Source: a virus. From it: a stretch of 38,455 nt of DNA. The stretch covers positions 1-38,455 of IMG/VR virus record IMGVR_UViG_3300037882_002206, one strand, 5' to 3'. A program made the translations under genes and the position numbers. Positions 32,642 through 38,455 of this stretch are shown here, piece after piece; the stretch's first letter is position 1, and each line of letters opens with the position of its first letter. Below the pieces are notes generated by a model that worked only from the letters and a program-made list of their open reading frames with translations, did not search any database and was not told the origin of the DNA.

Positions 32642-34569
32642 TAATAGCTCCTTACAGCAGTCACCATACCAGAAGCGGGAGACACATAAATTGTTCCACT
32701 CTCAAAAGTTCGGCTCATCCAGTTGCATAACCCGTCCGTTCCGCTAGAATGAACCGTGTACTCCCCAAGAGGCTCACCAAATTGCATGGGCCAGTACCAC
32801 CAACAATCAATACTATTATGATTACCAGTGCCAGCTAAACTATCGTCTGGAGCGGGCGGATAAGAAACGAACATAGGATCACCCATACGTCGATACATCA
32901 TTACCATACCAGCCATAAATCTGGTTGAGGATTGTGTATCCATAGTAGTTCCTTGGTTAGTAACAGCAATTGTGCCAGTGATAGCACCAGCAGACTTAAT
33001 ATCTGCTAGGTCTTCAAATCGGTAATACAACTTAACTTTGTCTCCTGTAGCTGGACTAGTTTCCTCAGCGGTCCAACCAAAGTTTTCCAAGTAAGAATAA
33101 GCTGTTGGCAAATTATCCAACGTAATCCTATCCTTAATTGATCCTCCATGTGGGAACATATGGTGGTCGCCAGAAGTAGTAACTAGTAATCTAGTACCAG
33201 CATCAGCCTCTTGCATATCCAAAATATAACGAATATTAGAGTCAATTGAAGTGCCGAATGATATCCCAATCATACCCACTCCACTATCAGCAAACATGCG
33301 AACATTTTCTCTAATAGACCTTAGGTTATCTACGTGTCTTACTGATTTACCAGCACCATCATCTCCCTGATTTACCCAACCTTCTAAAGCCACAAAGTTG
33401 GTCATTTGAGGAACTTCATTAAAACCATTAAGATCAAAGAAAAATGGGCGAATTAGAGCGGTACCACCAAAATTGAATCCGACTAGAATGCCACTTCTAT
33501 TAAGATCGGCTTTTACCTTTTTGAACCTAGCTTTGTTGCCCTCCCAATAAGTTATGTCATAACCAACTTCATCCCAAAACTGCATATTATTTACATAGTG
33601 ACCAGACGCCCCCAAGCCATAAGGAATCATGCGGGACAGCCAGAGGCCCGAGCAGGCAAGCTCGTTAAGCAGGATAGAAGAGGTCGAGTTGGGAGAGGTT
33701 GACGTAGGCAGGGGCGCTCCCGTACAATCAGGGGAATATTCGTTTTCCAAGTCGCCGTCCGTTGGATAAAAACCAACAGTATTTAGCATAATACCCGATT
33801 GTTTTAGAGAGAAATTACCAATAAACGAACTCCATACCGCCGTAGGATAAGCAGCAAGATAAACGTCTCTTAATTGTCTATATCTATCCCTAGCATGTAT
33901 TTTACCCATAGCCAACTCTTCGGCACTAGCCATACCCTCATAAATATTTCCACTAGCCCCACAAATAGGACGTTCAGCATTAAACTTAAGCTGGATACGA
34001 GTACCGATATTAATTAGCATATCCATAGCTTTACTGCTATACTCTGGATAAGTAGTAGTATCTAGATAAGCGTGAGAGCTATTTACTGAGCCACGCATAT
34101 TAAGGTCAGAATTAGGTAATTCAATAGTTGGAATACTACTGCTAGCACTAGAACTGGAACTGCTAGACGAACTAGAACTTGAACTGGAGCTAGAGCTAGA
34201 AGACGAACTTGAACTAGAGCTACTGGAACTACTTGAGCTAGAACTAGAGCTTGAGCTAGAAGACGAACTAGAACTTGGGTTAATATCGAGCCCGTACAAA
34301 ACCTGAAAAAATCTTTGGGCCGAATATACAACTCCAAACCCGCCCGAAGCATAACCCTGATATGTATAAATACCAGCATAATTTATATCACTCGGAGCAA
34401 CAGAATAAGAGATTAATCCGTCTGCACCAGTATTAACAAACGAAGCTACACGCACCCCTGAACTTGTTCCAGCGGGTGGCCTAATCATCATATATTTTGC
34501 TGACGCAGAAGAAACATCGGCCAGTAAATTGGCTACAATTCTAACGCCACTACTATTTACATAAATCAC
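32641..34569 (-). CDS. Tail-associated protein: Ig-like domain, 43-serine linker, large C-terminal domain (642 aa)
   Basis: Start is GTG 34569 behind AGGG. Residues 1-98 are an Ig-like domain homologous to the adjacent 106-aa protein. Residues 99-145 are a spacer of 43 uninterrupted serines, one alanine and three serines. Residues ~150-642 form a globular domain with a pattern like a TIM-barrel sugar hydrolase: FWDEVGYDITYWEGNKARFK, LNRSGILVGFNFGGTAL, NFVALEGWVNQGDDG, MFADSGVGMIGISFGTS. Acidic residues at strand ends (E in LEGW, D in FADS) could be catalytic, but no family was fixed. It probably is a tail-bound enzyme or adhesin acting on host surface material. Confidence 0.75.
   Translation of the reverse strand: MIYVNSSGVRIVANLLADVSSASAKYMMIRPPAGTSSGVRVASFVNTGADGLISYSVAPSDINYAGIYTYQGYASGGFGVVYSAQRFFQVLYGLDINPSSSSSSSSSSSSSSSSSSSSSSSSSSSSSSSSSSSSSSSSSSSASSSIPTIELPNSDLNMRGSVNSSHAYLDTTTYPEYSSKAMDMLINIGTRIQLKFNAERPICGASGNIYEGMASAEELAMGKIHARDRYRQLRDVYLAAYPTAVWSSFIGNFSLKQSGIMLNTVGFYPTDGDLENEYSPDCTGAPLPTSTSPNSTSSILLNELACSGLWLSRMIPYGLGASGHYVNNMQFWDEVGYDITYWEGNKARFKKVKADLNRSGILVGFNFGGTALIRPFFFDLNGFNEVPQMTNFVALEGWVNQGDDGAGKSVRHVDNLRSIRENVRMFADSGVGMIGISFGTSIDSNIRYILDMQEADAGTRLLVTTSGDHHMFPHGGSIKDRITLDNLPTAYSYLENFGWTAEETSPATGDKVKLYYRFEDLADIKSAGAITGTIAVTNQGTTMDTQSSTRFMAGMVMMYRRMGDPMFVSYPPAPDDSLAGTGNHNSIDCWWYWPMQFGEPLGEYTVHSSGTDGLCNWMSRTFESGTIYVSPASGMVTAVRSY
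34135..34275 (-). repeat. Poly-serine tract with mixed codons
   Basis: Forty-three serine codons run without interruption (34147-34275), followed by one alanine and three more serines. AGT, AGC, TCT, TCA, TCG and TCC are mixed, with recurring CTAGTT / CTAGCT hexamers on the minus strand. The variety of codons argues for selection of a flexible linker rather than simple triplet slippage. Confidence 0.95.
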
Positions 34570-34602
34570 ACGGCTACCCTTTTGGCCCCTAGAAGTCTTT
34601 TT

Positions 34603-34621
34603 CCTATCAATATATTACACC
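34603..34621 (-). promoter_or_regulatory. Putative late promoter of the poly-serine gene
   Basis: Minus strand GGTGTAATATATTGATAGG; first G 52 nt before the GTG at 34569. It shares GGTGTA and the trailing ATAGG with the tail-tube element. On the opposite strand the same bases form the leader of the small-gene array, so both units share one control region. Confidence 0.5.
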
Positions 34622-34642
34622 GCCTTAGGAGGCGTAGCCGTG
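34621..34642 (+). promoter_or_regulatory. Leader hairpin over the ribosome site of the small-gene array
   Basis: CGCCTTAGGAGGCG (34621-34634) can fold with CGCCT pairing to AGGCG and places the AGGAGG ribosome site in stem and loop just before GTG 34640. TAGCCGTG (34635-34642) is repeated inverted at 34569-34576 over the start codon of the divergent poly-serine gene. This suggests control of translation or a shared binding site, not proven. Confidence 0.45.
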
Positions 34643-34876
34643 CAAATAAGAAAGTTAAGCGAGTATTTTATTGGCCCAGCTAGATTTAGTTCTAAAAAAA
34701 TACTAGAATACACATTGCCACGAGACATACAAATAGTATTAATTATAGATGTAAATTTGGAAAAACACCACGTTACTTTTCGAGGAGAAGTATTTTCTAT
34801 GTTGGACGGCAAACGAATTTTTAAAAGCTCACAAATACTAAAAGAGGGAGTGGTGGTATACTATGGACACTATTAA
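34640..34876 (+). CDS. Small paralogous array protein 1 (78 aa)
   Basis: First gene of a plus-strand run of about ten small related genes. It starts with GTG behind AGGAGG. MQIRKLSEYF matches the family's opening MKIxKLSQL; YTLPRDIQIVLIID is the central LPxxxxxLIxD strand; EGVVVYYGHY is the hydrophobic closing strand. A basic middle (TFRGEVFSMLDGKRIFKSS) connects them. Function is unknown; no signal peptide or membrane segment is present. It is followed after 15 nt by the second member. Confidence 0.75.
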   Translation: MQIRKLSEYFIGPARFSSKKILEYTLPRDIQIVLIIDVNLEKHHVTFRGEVFSMLDGKRIFKSSQILKEGVVVYYGHY

Positions 34877-34891
34877 TGGAAAACAAAAATA

Positions 34892-35167
34892 ATGAAGATA
34901 ATCCGCGTCCATAAACTTCGCCCATTGGAACAACGTATTTACCCCTTATTGGAAAAATTTACCCTGATATCAAACATTCATATGAACACACTGATTATGT
35001 ATCGTAGTGGAACTGTATTTTTTTACCAAAACAAGGATAAAGAAATCATCAGATACGATGAGAATCAGGGAGAAAATCTTGAGTGCCATAAATGGTTATT
35101 AGTAGATAGTGGACCAGATTGGTTGGATGGCAGATCGTGCCTACTCTTCGAGGGTGCTGAAAAGTGA
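34892..35167 (+). CDS. Small paralogous array protein 2, divergent (91 aa)
   Basis: The start MKIIRVHKLRPLEQRI keeps the N-terminal strand of the family. The centre reads ISNIHMNTLIMYRSGTVFFY, a changed form of the core strand. The C-terminus (LDGRSCLLFEGAEK) retains a short hydrophobic strand but not VVVxP. It is the longest and one of the most divergent members. Its stop TGA overlaps the GTG of the next gene (GTGA), so the two are coupled. Function unknown. Confidence 0.7.
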   Translation: MKIIRVHKLRPLEQRIYPLLEKFTLISNIHMNTLIMYRSGTVFFYQNKDKEIIRYDENQGENLECHKWLLVDSGPDWLDGRSCLLFEGAEK

Positions 35168-35406
35168 AAATATTTCTGCTGTCGCAGTTAACAAATGATG
35201 AAAATGAGATAGGTATCATGCTTAGACATAATTTTTTATACGGAGATCAGACTTTAATTACTTTTAGGGGCGAGAAAAGTTTCCTCATAAAAATGGACAC
35301 AGAGGTTGACTCCATGCGGTTTTTGGGTACACTGCTTAATATGGACGGCTCGCCCTACTTCCACGCCCCACCGTATCCGCCCATGATTGTGAGAGTGGGA
35401 CCATAA
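35164..35406 (+). CDS. Small paralogous array protein 3 (80 aa)
   Basis: GTG start overlapping the stop of the second gene by 4 nt. MKIFLLSQLTND is a near-perfect copy of the family opening. The centre (YGDQTLITFRGEKSFLIKMD) keeps a strand rich in L, I and F, and PPMIVRVGP closes like VVVxP. A stretch of proline and aromatic residues (SPYFHAPPYPP) precedes the last strand. The next gene follows after 2 nt. Function unknown. Confidence 0.75.
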   Translation: MKIFLLSQLTNDENEIGIMLRHNFLYGDQTLITFRGEKSFLIKMDTEVDSMRFLGTLLNMDGSPYFHAPPYPPMIVRVGP

Positions 35407-35408
35407 AA

Positions 35409-35636
35409 GTGAAAATAATTAAGCAGTCTGAACTAGAATGTAAACGCAACCCGATGTTAAATATTAGGTTATGCACAACAAGAAATATTAAAGAATCTTT
35501 TGTGTTAATACTAGATACTAATGACCCCATCAATCACACACCGTTTCACAAACCTATAGACCCTAATGGTGAATTAAAGTATAACTTCTTATTTCAAAAA
35601 ACTCCTTTCATAGTAATGTTATATTTAGGCGAATGA
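35409..35636 (+). CDS. Small paralogous array protein 4 (75 aa)
   Basis: GTG start 2 nt after the previous stop. MKIIKQSELECK shows the family opening with Q-S-E-L in place of L-S-Q-L. RNIKESFVLILDTND is the core strand ending in D. FIVMLYLGE is the closing strand. Its stop TGA is overlapped by the next ATG (ATGA). Function unknown. Confidence 0.75.
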   Translation: MKIIKQSELECKRNPMLNIRLCTTRNIKESFVLILDTNDPINHTPFHKPIDPNGELKYNFLFQKTPFIVMLYLGE

Positions 35637-35863
35637 ATATAATAAAAGCTTCCGAACTAGAGACAATTAGTCGACGTGGGCAAATGGTTCATAAGAGGCT
35701 CATACGAGAAAACCTTTTTTTAATCAATGACGTTGGAATAAACTTGAGACTACATCCTTATATTGGTTTCGGTACTAGGAGATGTACTTACATAACAGTG
35801 TTTGGTAATAAAATTATAACGGCTTATCATCATCAACCTTACCTGGTTGTTGTGTGGGATTAG
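35633..35863 (+). CDS. Small paralogous array protein 5 (76 aa)
   Basis: ATGA overlap with gene 4. MNIIKASELETI is the opening strand, LIRENLFLINDVG the core and YLVVVWD the closing strand. The middle is basic and aromatic (RGQMVHKRL; GFGTRRCTYITVFGNK). The open frame of the next member could start upstream with GTG inside this gene's end, but I prefer its internal ATG. Function unknown. Confidence 0.75.
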   Translation: MNIIKASELETISRRGQMVHKRLIRENLFLINDVGINLRLHPYIGFGTRRCTYITVFGNKIITAYHHQPYLVVVWD

Positions 35864-35910
35864 ATGCACATAATCCACTTCAAAAACTTGCCCTAGGAAT
35901 CCTTAGCCTT

Positions 35911-36135
35911 ATGGACATATACAAACTATCTCAATTTCCTATGCGTGATATAAACGTCTTTGGGACAATTTTTAGGAATTTGCCCAAGGAAACATTTATT
36001 CTAATTAGAGATAATGAAGACGCTATTTACAATAGATCAATATTCTACTTCTATGAACTTAAAAGTGGTGATAGAATTACTGGTCTACCTGTTAAAGATG
36101 AAGTTTGTGTGGTAGTCCCATATGCGAATAGTTAA
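35911..36135 (+). CDS. Small paralogous array protein 6 (74 aa)
   Basis: I chose ATG 35911 because MDIYKLSQFPMRD then aligns with the family opening; the longer frame from GTG 35854 would add 19 unrelated residues. FRNLPKETFILIRDNED is one of the clearest copies of the LPxETxxLIxD core, and VCVVVPYANS ends with VVVP. The end overlaps the next ATG by 14 nt. Function unknown. Confidence 0.75.
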   Translation: MDIYKLSQFPMRDINVFGTIFRNLPKETFILIRDNEDAIYNRSIFYFYELKSGDRITGLPVKDEVCVVVPYANS

Positions 36136-36340
36136 ATTATCACAATTAGATGAGGTCAGGATTAACGGCATTCGTAGTTATGTTAGGCTTGATAATATCG
36201 AAACGCCGTGTATAGTAATAATGGATGATAGTACAGTTGCTCAAATTTGTGTAGGTACTGTTAACCTTTTTACTATGAGAGGTCATCGTCTTAAAAGACA
36301 AAGAACGTTTAAGGAATGGGCAATAGTGGTAGTACCATAA
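36122..36340 (+). CDS. Small paralogous array protein 7 (72 aa)
   Basis: MRIVKLSQLDEV is a canonical opening. LDNIETPCIVIMDDS is the core strand with terminal aspartate, and EWAIVVVP is the cleanest VVVxP ending of the array. It is the shortest complete member. The gene overlaps the previous one by 14 nt and is followed after 10 nt by the next. Function unknown. Confidence 0.8.
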   Translation: MRIVKLSQLDEVRINGIRSYVRLDNIETPCIVIMDDSTVAQICVGTVNLFTMRGHRLKRQRTFKEWAIVVVP

Positions 36341-36350
36341 TGATCGTAAA

Positions 36351-36602
36351 ATGAAAATATATAAACTCAGTCAACTTCCCAAAGCTAAATTTTTTGATAT
36401 ATTTGGTGGGCCAGTTCCGTTCATTCAATATACTTTACCAGAGGGAACTTATCTTCTGATTATAGACCATCCGCTAGACAAAGGCCCCAAAAAAATACCT
36501 GATGGTGCGACAGCAATACTTACCCCTTACGGAAAAAAAATAAAAAATTACCAAGTCTTCTATTGTGATTTTGTGATAATAATAGGGTTTGTAAATTTCT
36601 AA
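36351..36602 (+). CDS. Small paralogous array protein 8 (83 aa)
   Basis: MKIYKLSQLPKAKFF is the consensus opening itself. YTLPEGTYLLIIDHPLD is the consensus core and is close to YTLPRDIQIVLIID of the first gene. The closing strand is FVIIIGFVNF. A GGP segment and a lysine-rich loop (PYGKKIKNYQ) lie between. ATG lies 10 nt after the previous stop. Function unknown. Confidence 0.8.
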   Translation: MKIYKLSQLPKAKFFDIFGGPVPFIQYTLPEGTYLLIIDHPLDKGPKKIPDGATAILTPYGKKIKNYQVFYCDFVIIIGFVNF

Positions 36603-36653
36603 GAATAATGTCAGGGTACACCTGTTTCGTAATTAACGTATGAGGAGGGCCAC

Positions 36654-36884
36654 ATGGAAATAATTACCATAAAAAATAAAACAACTTACACTATGGACCC
36701 AAATAAATACTATCTTTTAATTAACCTCGGTGGGTTGTGGATAGATTCTTCTCATACTTATCCCGCAGAGCCACAAACATGGCTACCAATATTTCCTTCT
36801 CAATACAACATAAAAGCATCATTTCCAAAAATGCCAGCAGTTGTAGTTAAGGGATATGAGAAAATGTCTTTTTATGGTGGGTAG
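36654..36884 (+). CDS. Small paralogous array protein 9, divergent (76 aa)
   Basis: A 51-nt gap and a strong ribosome site (GAGGAGGG) precede ATG 36654, so this gene may be the start of a second translation unit. MEIITIKNKTTY keeps the opening strand pattern, MDPNKYYLLINLGG the core, and AVVVKGYEK the closing VVV strand. The middle is rich in P, S and W. Related to the array but diverged. Function unknown. Confidence 0.7.
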   Translation: MEIITIKNKTTYTMDPNKYYLLINLGGLWIDSSHTYPAEPQTWLPIFPSQYNIKASFPKMPAVVVKGYEKMSFYGG

Positions 36885-37038
36885 GAATTCCTCTTATAGA
36901 ATCCTGCCCGATGAAAATTGTCTAATAGATGTAGACGTAGAACTTGGTCGAATAACTTGGCCCCTAAACAGGTATGGGAATGGATATCAACTTAAAATAA
37001 TTTTAGAAGATAAAATGTTAGTACTAATATGGGCGTGA
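36874..37038 (+). CDS. Small paralogous array protein 10, shortened (54 aa)
   Basis: The likely start is ATG 36874 (MVGRNSSYRILPDENC), overlapping the previous gene by 11 nt; ATG 36856 is the alternative. ILPDENCLIDVDV fits the family core, and MLVLIWA fits the closing strand, but the opening MKIxKLSQL is missing. It may be a truncated or decaying member of the array. GTAGGAATTC in its start recurs at 37062 and 38036. Confidence 0.55.
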   Translation: MVGRNSSYRILPDENCLIDVDVELGRITWPLNRYGNGYQLKIILEDKMLVLIWA

Positions 37039-37111
37039 ACTACCAAGCGTAAGCGTAAATAGTAGGAATTCCAAAGGCTTTTGGGCAAATGTGAGGTCCA
37101 CTTTTTTCGGT

Positions 37112-37963
37112 TTACGTAAAACATGGTTTCAGAATTTTATGTATTTGGTAGTGTCCCAGATTATATTTCTCCATCAAACCATAAATTGTTTGGGCGACAG
37201 ATAACTCACTCTGAGCAAACTCTTGTCTAATTTTCTCGCCCAACATTTCCTTTTGTTCCTTTCTGTCCTCTACAGAAAGTTTTTTAAGTTCTGTCTTTGT
37301 AATTCTGGACTTTGATAGTCCATAAGTTAATTCTCTACAATATTTATATGATATCTTATATTCTTTACATAGTTCTTTCTTAGGTACTCCCTTTAAAAAT
37401 TTCTGTTTTAATTCATCTACTTTTACTGGTTTCAGTTCTATCCTTGTTCTTCTACTTCTATCTTTAGAAACTCGCCCAGTATAATTATTATCCTTCCAGC
37501 TTTTATTATTTACTATAACTCTAATTTGGGCATCGGTAACATCATACTCTATACTCAAACTCTTAGACGACTCTCCATTATGATATCTGTCGCGTATATT
37601 AGTAGCATCATTAAAACTTAATTTTCCCACACTATTCCGCTTTAAAGCATCCTGCATATTATCCCGCTCTGTTCCTTCGTAGAGATGGTCTGGATTAACA
37701 CACGCTGGGCGATCAATGCGACTTCCCGTTGAACGTTCAACGCAACAATGATTCAGTTGTAAGTCTAGATTGCATCCGCCATACCGAAGATGGAACGCTA
37801 CGCGGTGTGCGGCTAGTTGTCTATTTTGGTATTTGAAATATCCGTATCCTCCGTGGTATTTTCTTCCTGTCCACATTATGCAACCATTGGCGTCGGGTGG
37901 AGCACAGAAGGAATAGAATTTGTCGATAATTTTTTGCGGTAGTTCTGGGATTTGTTTGGCCAT
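37112..37963 (-). CDS. Free-standing HNH endonuclease with helical C-terminus (283 aa)
   Basis: I chose ATG 37963 (MAKQIPELPQKII) because AAGGA lies 8 nt upstream and because it leaves the GGTGTATAAC element outside the gene; ATG 38002 overlaps that element's end. Residues 20-102 form the HNH core: CIMWTG..GGYG, AHRVAF (H53), NHCC (H72), CVNPDHL (C88, H93) and GTERDN. Residues 114-156 (KLSFNDATNIRDRYHNGESS...VNNKSW) align with KLTFKDANDIRLKY... of the HNH at 7434. The rest is helical and basic with a second HTH-like region (KKELCKEYKISYKYCRELT) rather than AP2 repeats. Probably a mobile homing-type gene. Confidence 0.88.
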   Translation of the reverse strand: MAKQIPELPQKIIDKFYSFCAPPDANGCIMWTGRKYHGGYGYFKYQNRQLAAHRVAFHLRYGGCNLDLQLNHCCVERSTGSRIDRPACVNPDHLYEGTERDNMQDALKRNSVGKLSFNDATNIRDRYHNGESSKSLSIEYDVTDAQIRVIVNNKSWKDNNYTGRVSKDRSRRTRIELKPVKVDELKQKFLKGVPKKELCKEYKISYKYCRELTYGLSKSRITKTELKKLSVEDRKEQKEMLGEKIRQEFAQSELSVAQTIYGLMEKYNLGHYQIHKILKPCFT

Positions 37964-37996
37964 AAGAACGTTCCTTGAACGGGAGTGAAAGTTAGA

Positions 37997-38016
37997 GGTC
38001 ATATATGTTATACACC
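37997..38016 (-). promoter_or_regulatory. Putative late promoter of the right-hand HNH gene
   Basis: Minus strand GGTGTATAACATATATGACC; first G 53 nt before ATG 37963, as at the tail-tube (54) and poly-serine (52) genes. One mismatch to TATAAT. Homing genes with late promoters are common in T4-like phages. Confidence 0.5.
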
Positions 38017-38217
38017 GTATTAAGCGAAAAGAGAAGTAGGAATTCTAGAGAATTTTTTGTAGAATGGGCTACGTTATTTTTTGGTGGGTACGCTCCGTGG
38101 TATTTGTGCAGGCCCCCCGCCCCCTGGACATATGTACAGTACCCCCCTCCAGGTCATAAAAAGCCCCTCACCACAATTATTGTGATAACAACTATTAGCT
38201 ATCTAATTATTTTCTAG
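38005..38217 (+). CDS. Possible small membrane protein (70 aa)
   Basis: An AGAGG site 6 nt before ATG 38005 supports a start. The product has a basic N-terminus (SEKRSRNSREFF), a proline/aromatic middle (APWYLCRPPAPWTYVQYPPP) and a hydrophobic C-terminus (TTIIVITTISYLIIF) that could be one membrane segment. The middle is encoded by unusually C-rich DNA for this genome. No family was recognised. It may be a real small early gene or a chance frame; if it is not a gene, 38017-38270 holds nothing else that I can name. Confidence 0.35.
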   Translation: MLYTVLSEKRSRNSREFFVEWATLFFGGYAPWYLCRPPAPWTYVQYPPPGHKKPLTTIIVITTISYLIIF

Positions 38218-38270
38218 AGAATATCTGTTGAGAGGATGTTCGTTGCAACAAGTATCTAATACTGAACATA

Positions 38271-38347
38271 TGTACAGGTAAACATATGTACACTAATGAA
38301 CGTTTGTACAGTAAGTGTACGTGTGTATAGTAGTGTACAAGTGTACA
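38271..38347. repeat. Cluster of TGTACA palindromes
   Basis: TGTACA occurs at 38271, 38287, 38305, 38334 and 38342, with near copies TGTACG at 38316 and TGTATA at 38324. A further isolated copy lies at 38133 after CATA. Spacings are 8-18 bp. Such a run of identical palindromes in a non-coding stretch next to a terminator looks like an operator cluster or a replication-initiator binding site. No coding frame here is convincing. Confidence 0.6.
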
Positions 38348-38407
38348 GTAGTGGGCTCGGTCGAGCTGGATATGTCGATATGTCGGAACAATACAATATG
38401 TCAAGCC

Positions 38408-38442
38408 AAAAAAAAGCCCTACGCTAGCGAACTAGCGTAGGG
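38408..38442 (-). terminator. Rho-independent terminator for transcription entering from the right
   Basis: On the minus strand an 11-bp perfect stem (CCCTACGCTAG with CTAGCGTAGGG) closes a TTCG loop and is followed by C and eight T (38408-38415). It separates an unseen unit to the right from this window. On the plus strand the hairpin has no T-run, so the orientation is clear. Confidence 0.92.
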
Positions 38443-38455
38443 ATTAGAGGGGGGG

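Larger units (their letters stand above)
37050..38045. repeat. Imperfect direct repeats flanking the right-hand HNH gene
   Basis: TAAGCG...AGTAGGAATTC occurs at 37050-37071 and again at 38021-38045, with 5 and 8 bases between the two blocks. AGTAGGAATTC is identical in both. The HNH gene and its promoter-like element lie exactly between them. This could be the footprint of an insertion into the end of the small-gene array. Confidence 0.5.

Noticed and set aside
34615-34812. Minus-strand 65-codon frame at the start of the small-gene array
   Set aside because: It lies wholly over the leader and the first array gene, whose paralogy supports the plus strand.
38207-38404. Minus-strand frame of 65 codons rich in Y, H and L
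   Set aside because: It is the read-through of the TGTACA repeats, has no ribosome site and crosses the non-coding cluster; no protein pattern is convincing.
1-38455. tRNA, CRISPR array, integrase or attachment site
   Set aside because: No cloverleaf, no regular repeat-spacer pattern and no recombinase motif were seen in the window.

Overview
The window is part of the genome of a tailed double-stranded DNA bacteriophage (Caudoviricetes). It carries, almost entirely on the minus strand, a complete head and DNA-packaging module followed by a long-tail module. There is one tail-tube candidate, no recognisable sheath, and a very long tape measure, so a siphovirus-like virion with a long flexible tail is the best guess. 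The DNA is AT-rich, genes are packed with 1-50 nt overlaps, and Shine-Dalgarno sites (GGAG, AGGAGG) are common, all as expected for a phage of a bacterium. The host cannot be named from this sequence. No tRNA, rRNA or CRISPR array was seen.

Layout, read in the direction of transcription from right to left. Positions 38455-34600 hold a strong terminator for a transcript entering from the right, a cluster of TGTACA palindromes, an HNH endonuclease gene, and a plus-strand array of about ten small paralogous genes (34640-37038). Positions 34569-32321 hold two minus-strand proteins that share an Ig-like N-terminal domain; the larger has a tract of 43 serines. Around 32100 a plus-strand Myb/SANT-like gene is divergent from a minus-strand block. 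That block runs: a 48-aa ORF, a sigma-like factor with a recognisable region 2, a small-terminase candidate, a GDP-mannose 4,6-dehydratase, a packaging-type HNH protein, an ERCC4-type nuclease and the large terminase. Then come the portal, a protease with a fused scaffold that probably also has its own internal start, a decoration-like protein and the major capsid protein, closed by a terminator at 21114-21152. Head-tail connector genes, the tail-tube candidate, five small tail-assembly candidates, the 1789-aa tape measure, an inserted HNH/AP2 endonuclease, a 501-aa tail-tip candidate and a giant ORF (at least 1945 aa, leaving the left edge) complete the tail. The giant ORF ends, within this window, in a pectate-lyase-like beta-helix.

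Two observations stand out. First, the plus-strand array encodes diverged copies of one approximately 75-aa fold (N-terminal MKIxKLSQL, central LPxxxxxLIxD, C-terminal VVVxP) that I do not recognise; the genes are partly joined by 4-nt overlaps. Second, a shared GGTGTATAAT-like element lies before several minus-strand genes (tail-tube candidate, portal, poly-serine protein, tail-tip protein, HNH) and inside the protease gene just before the internal scaffold start. It has no obvious -35 partner. Together with the sigma-like gene in the same window, this suggests a phage-encoded late transcription system that recognises a -10-type element, by analogy with T4 gp55. That link is inference.
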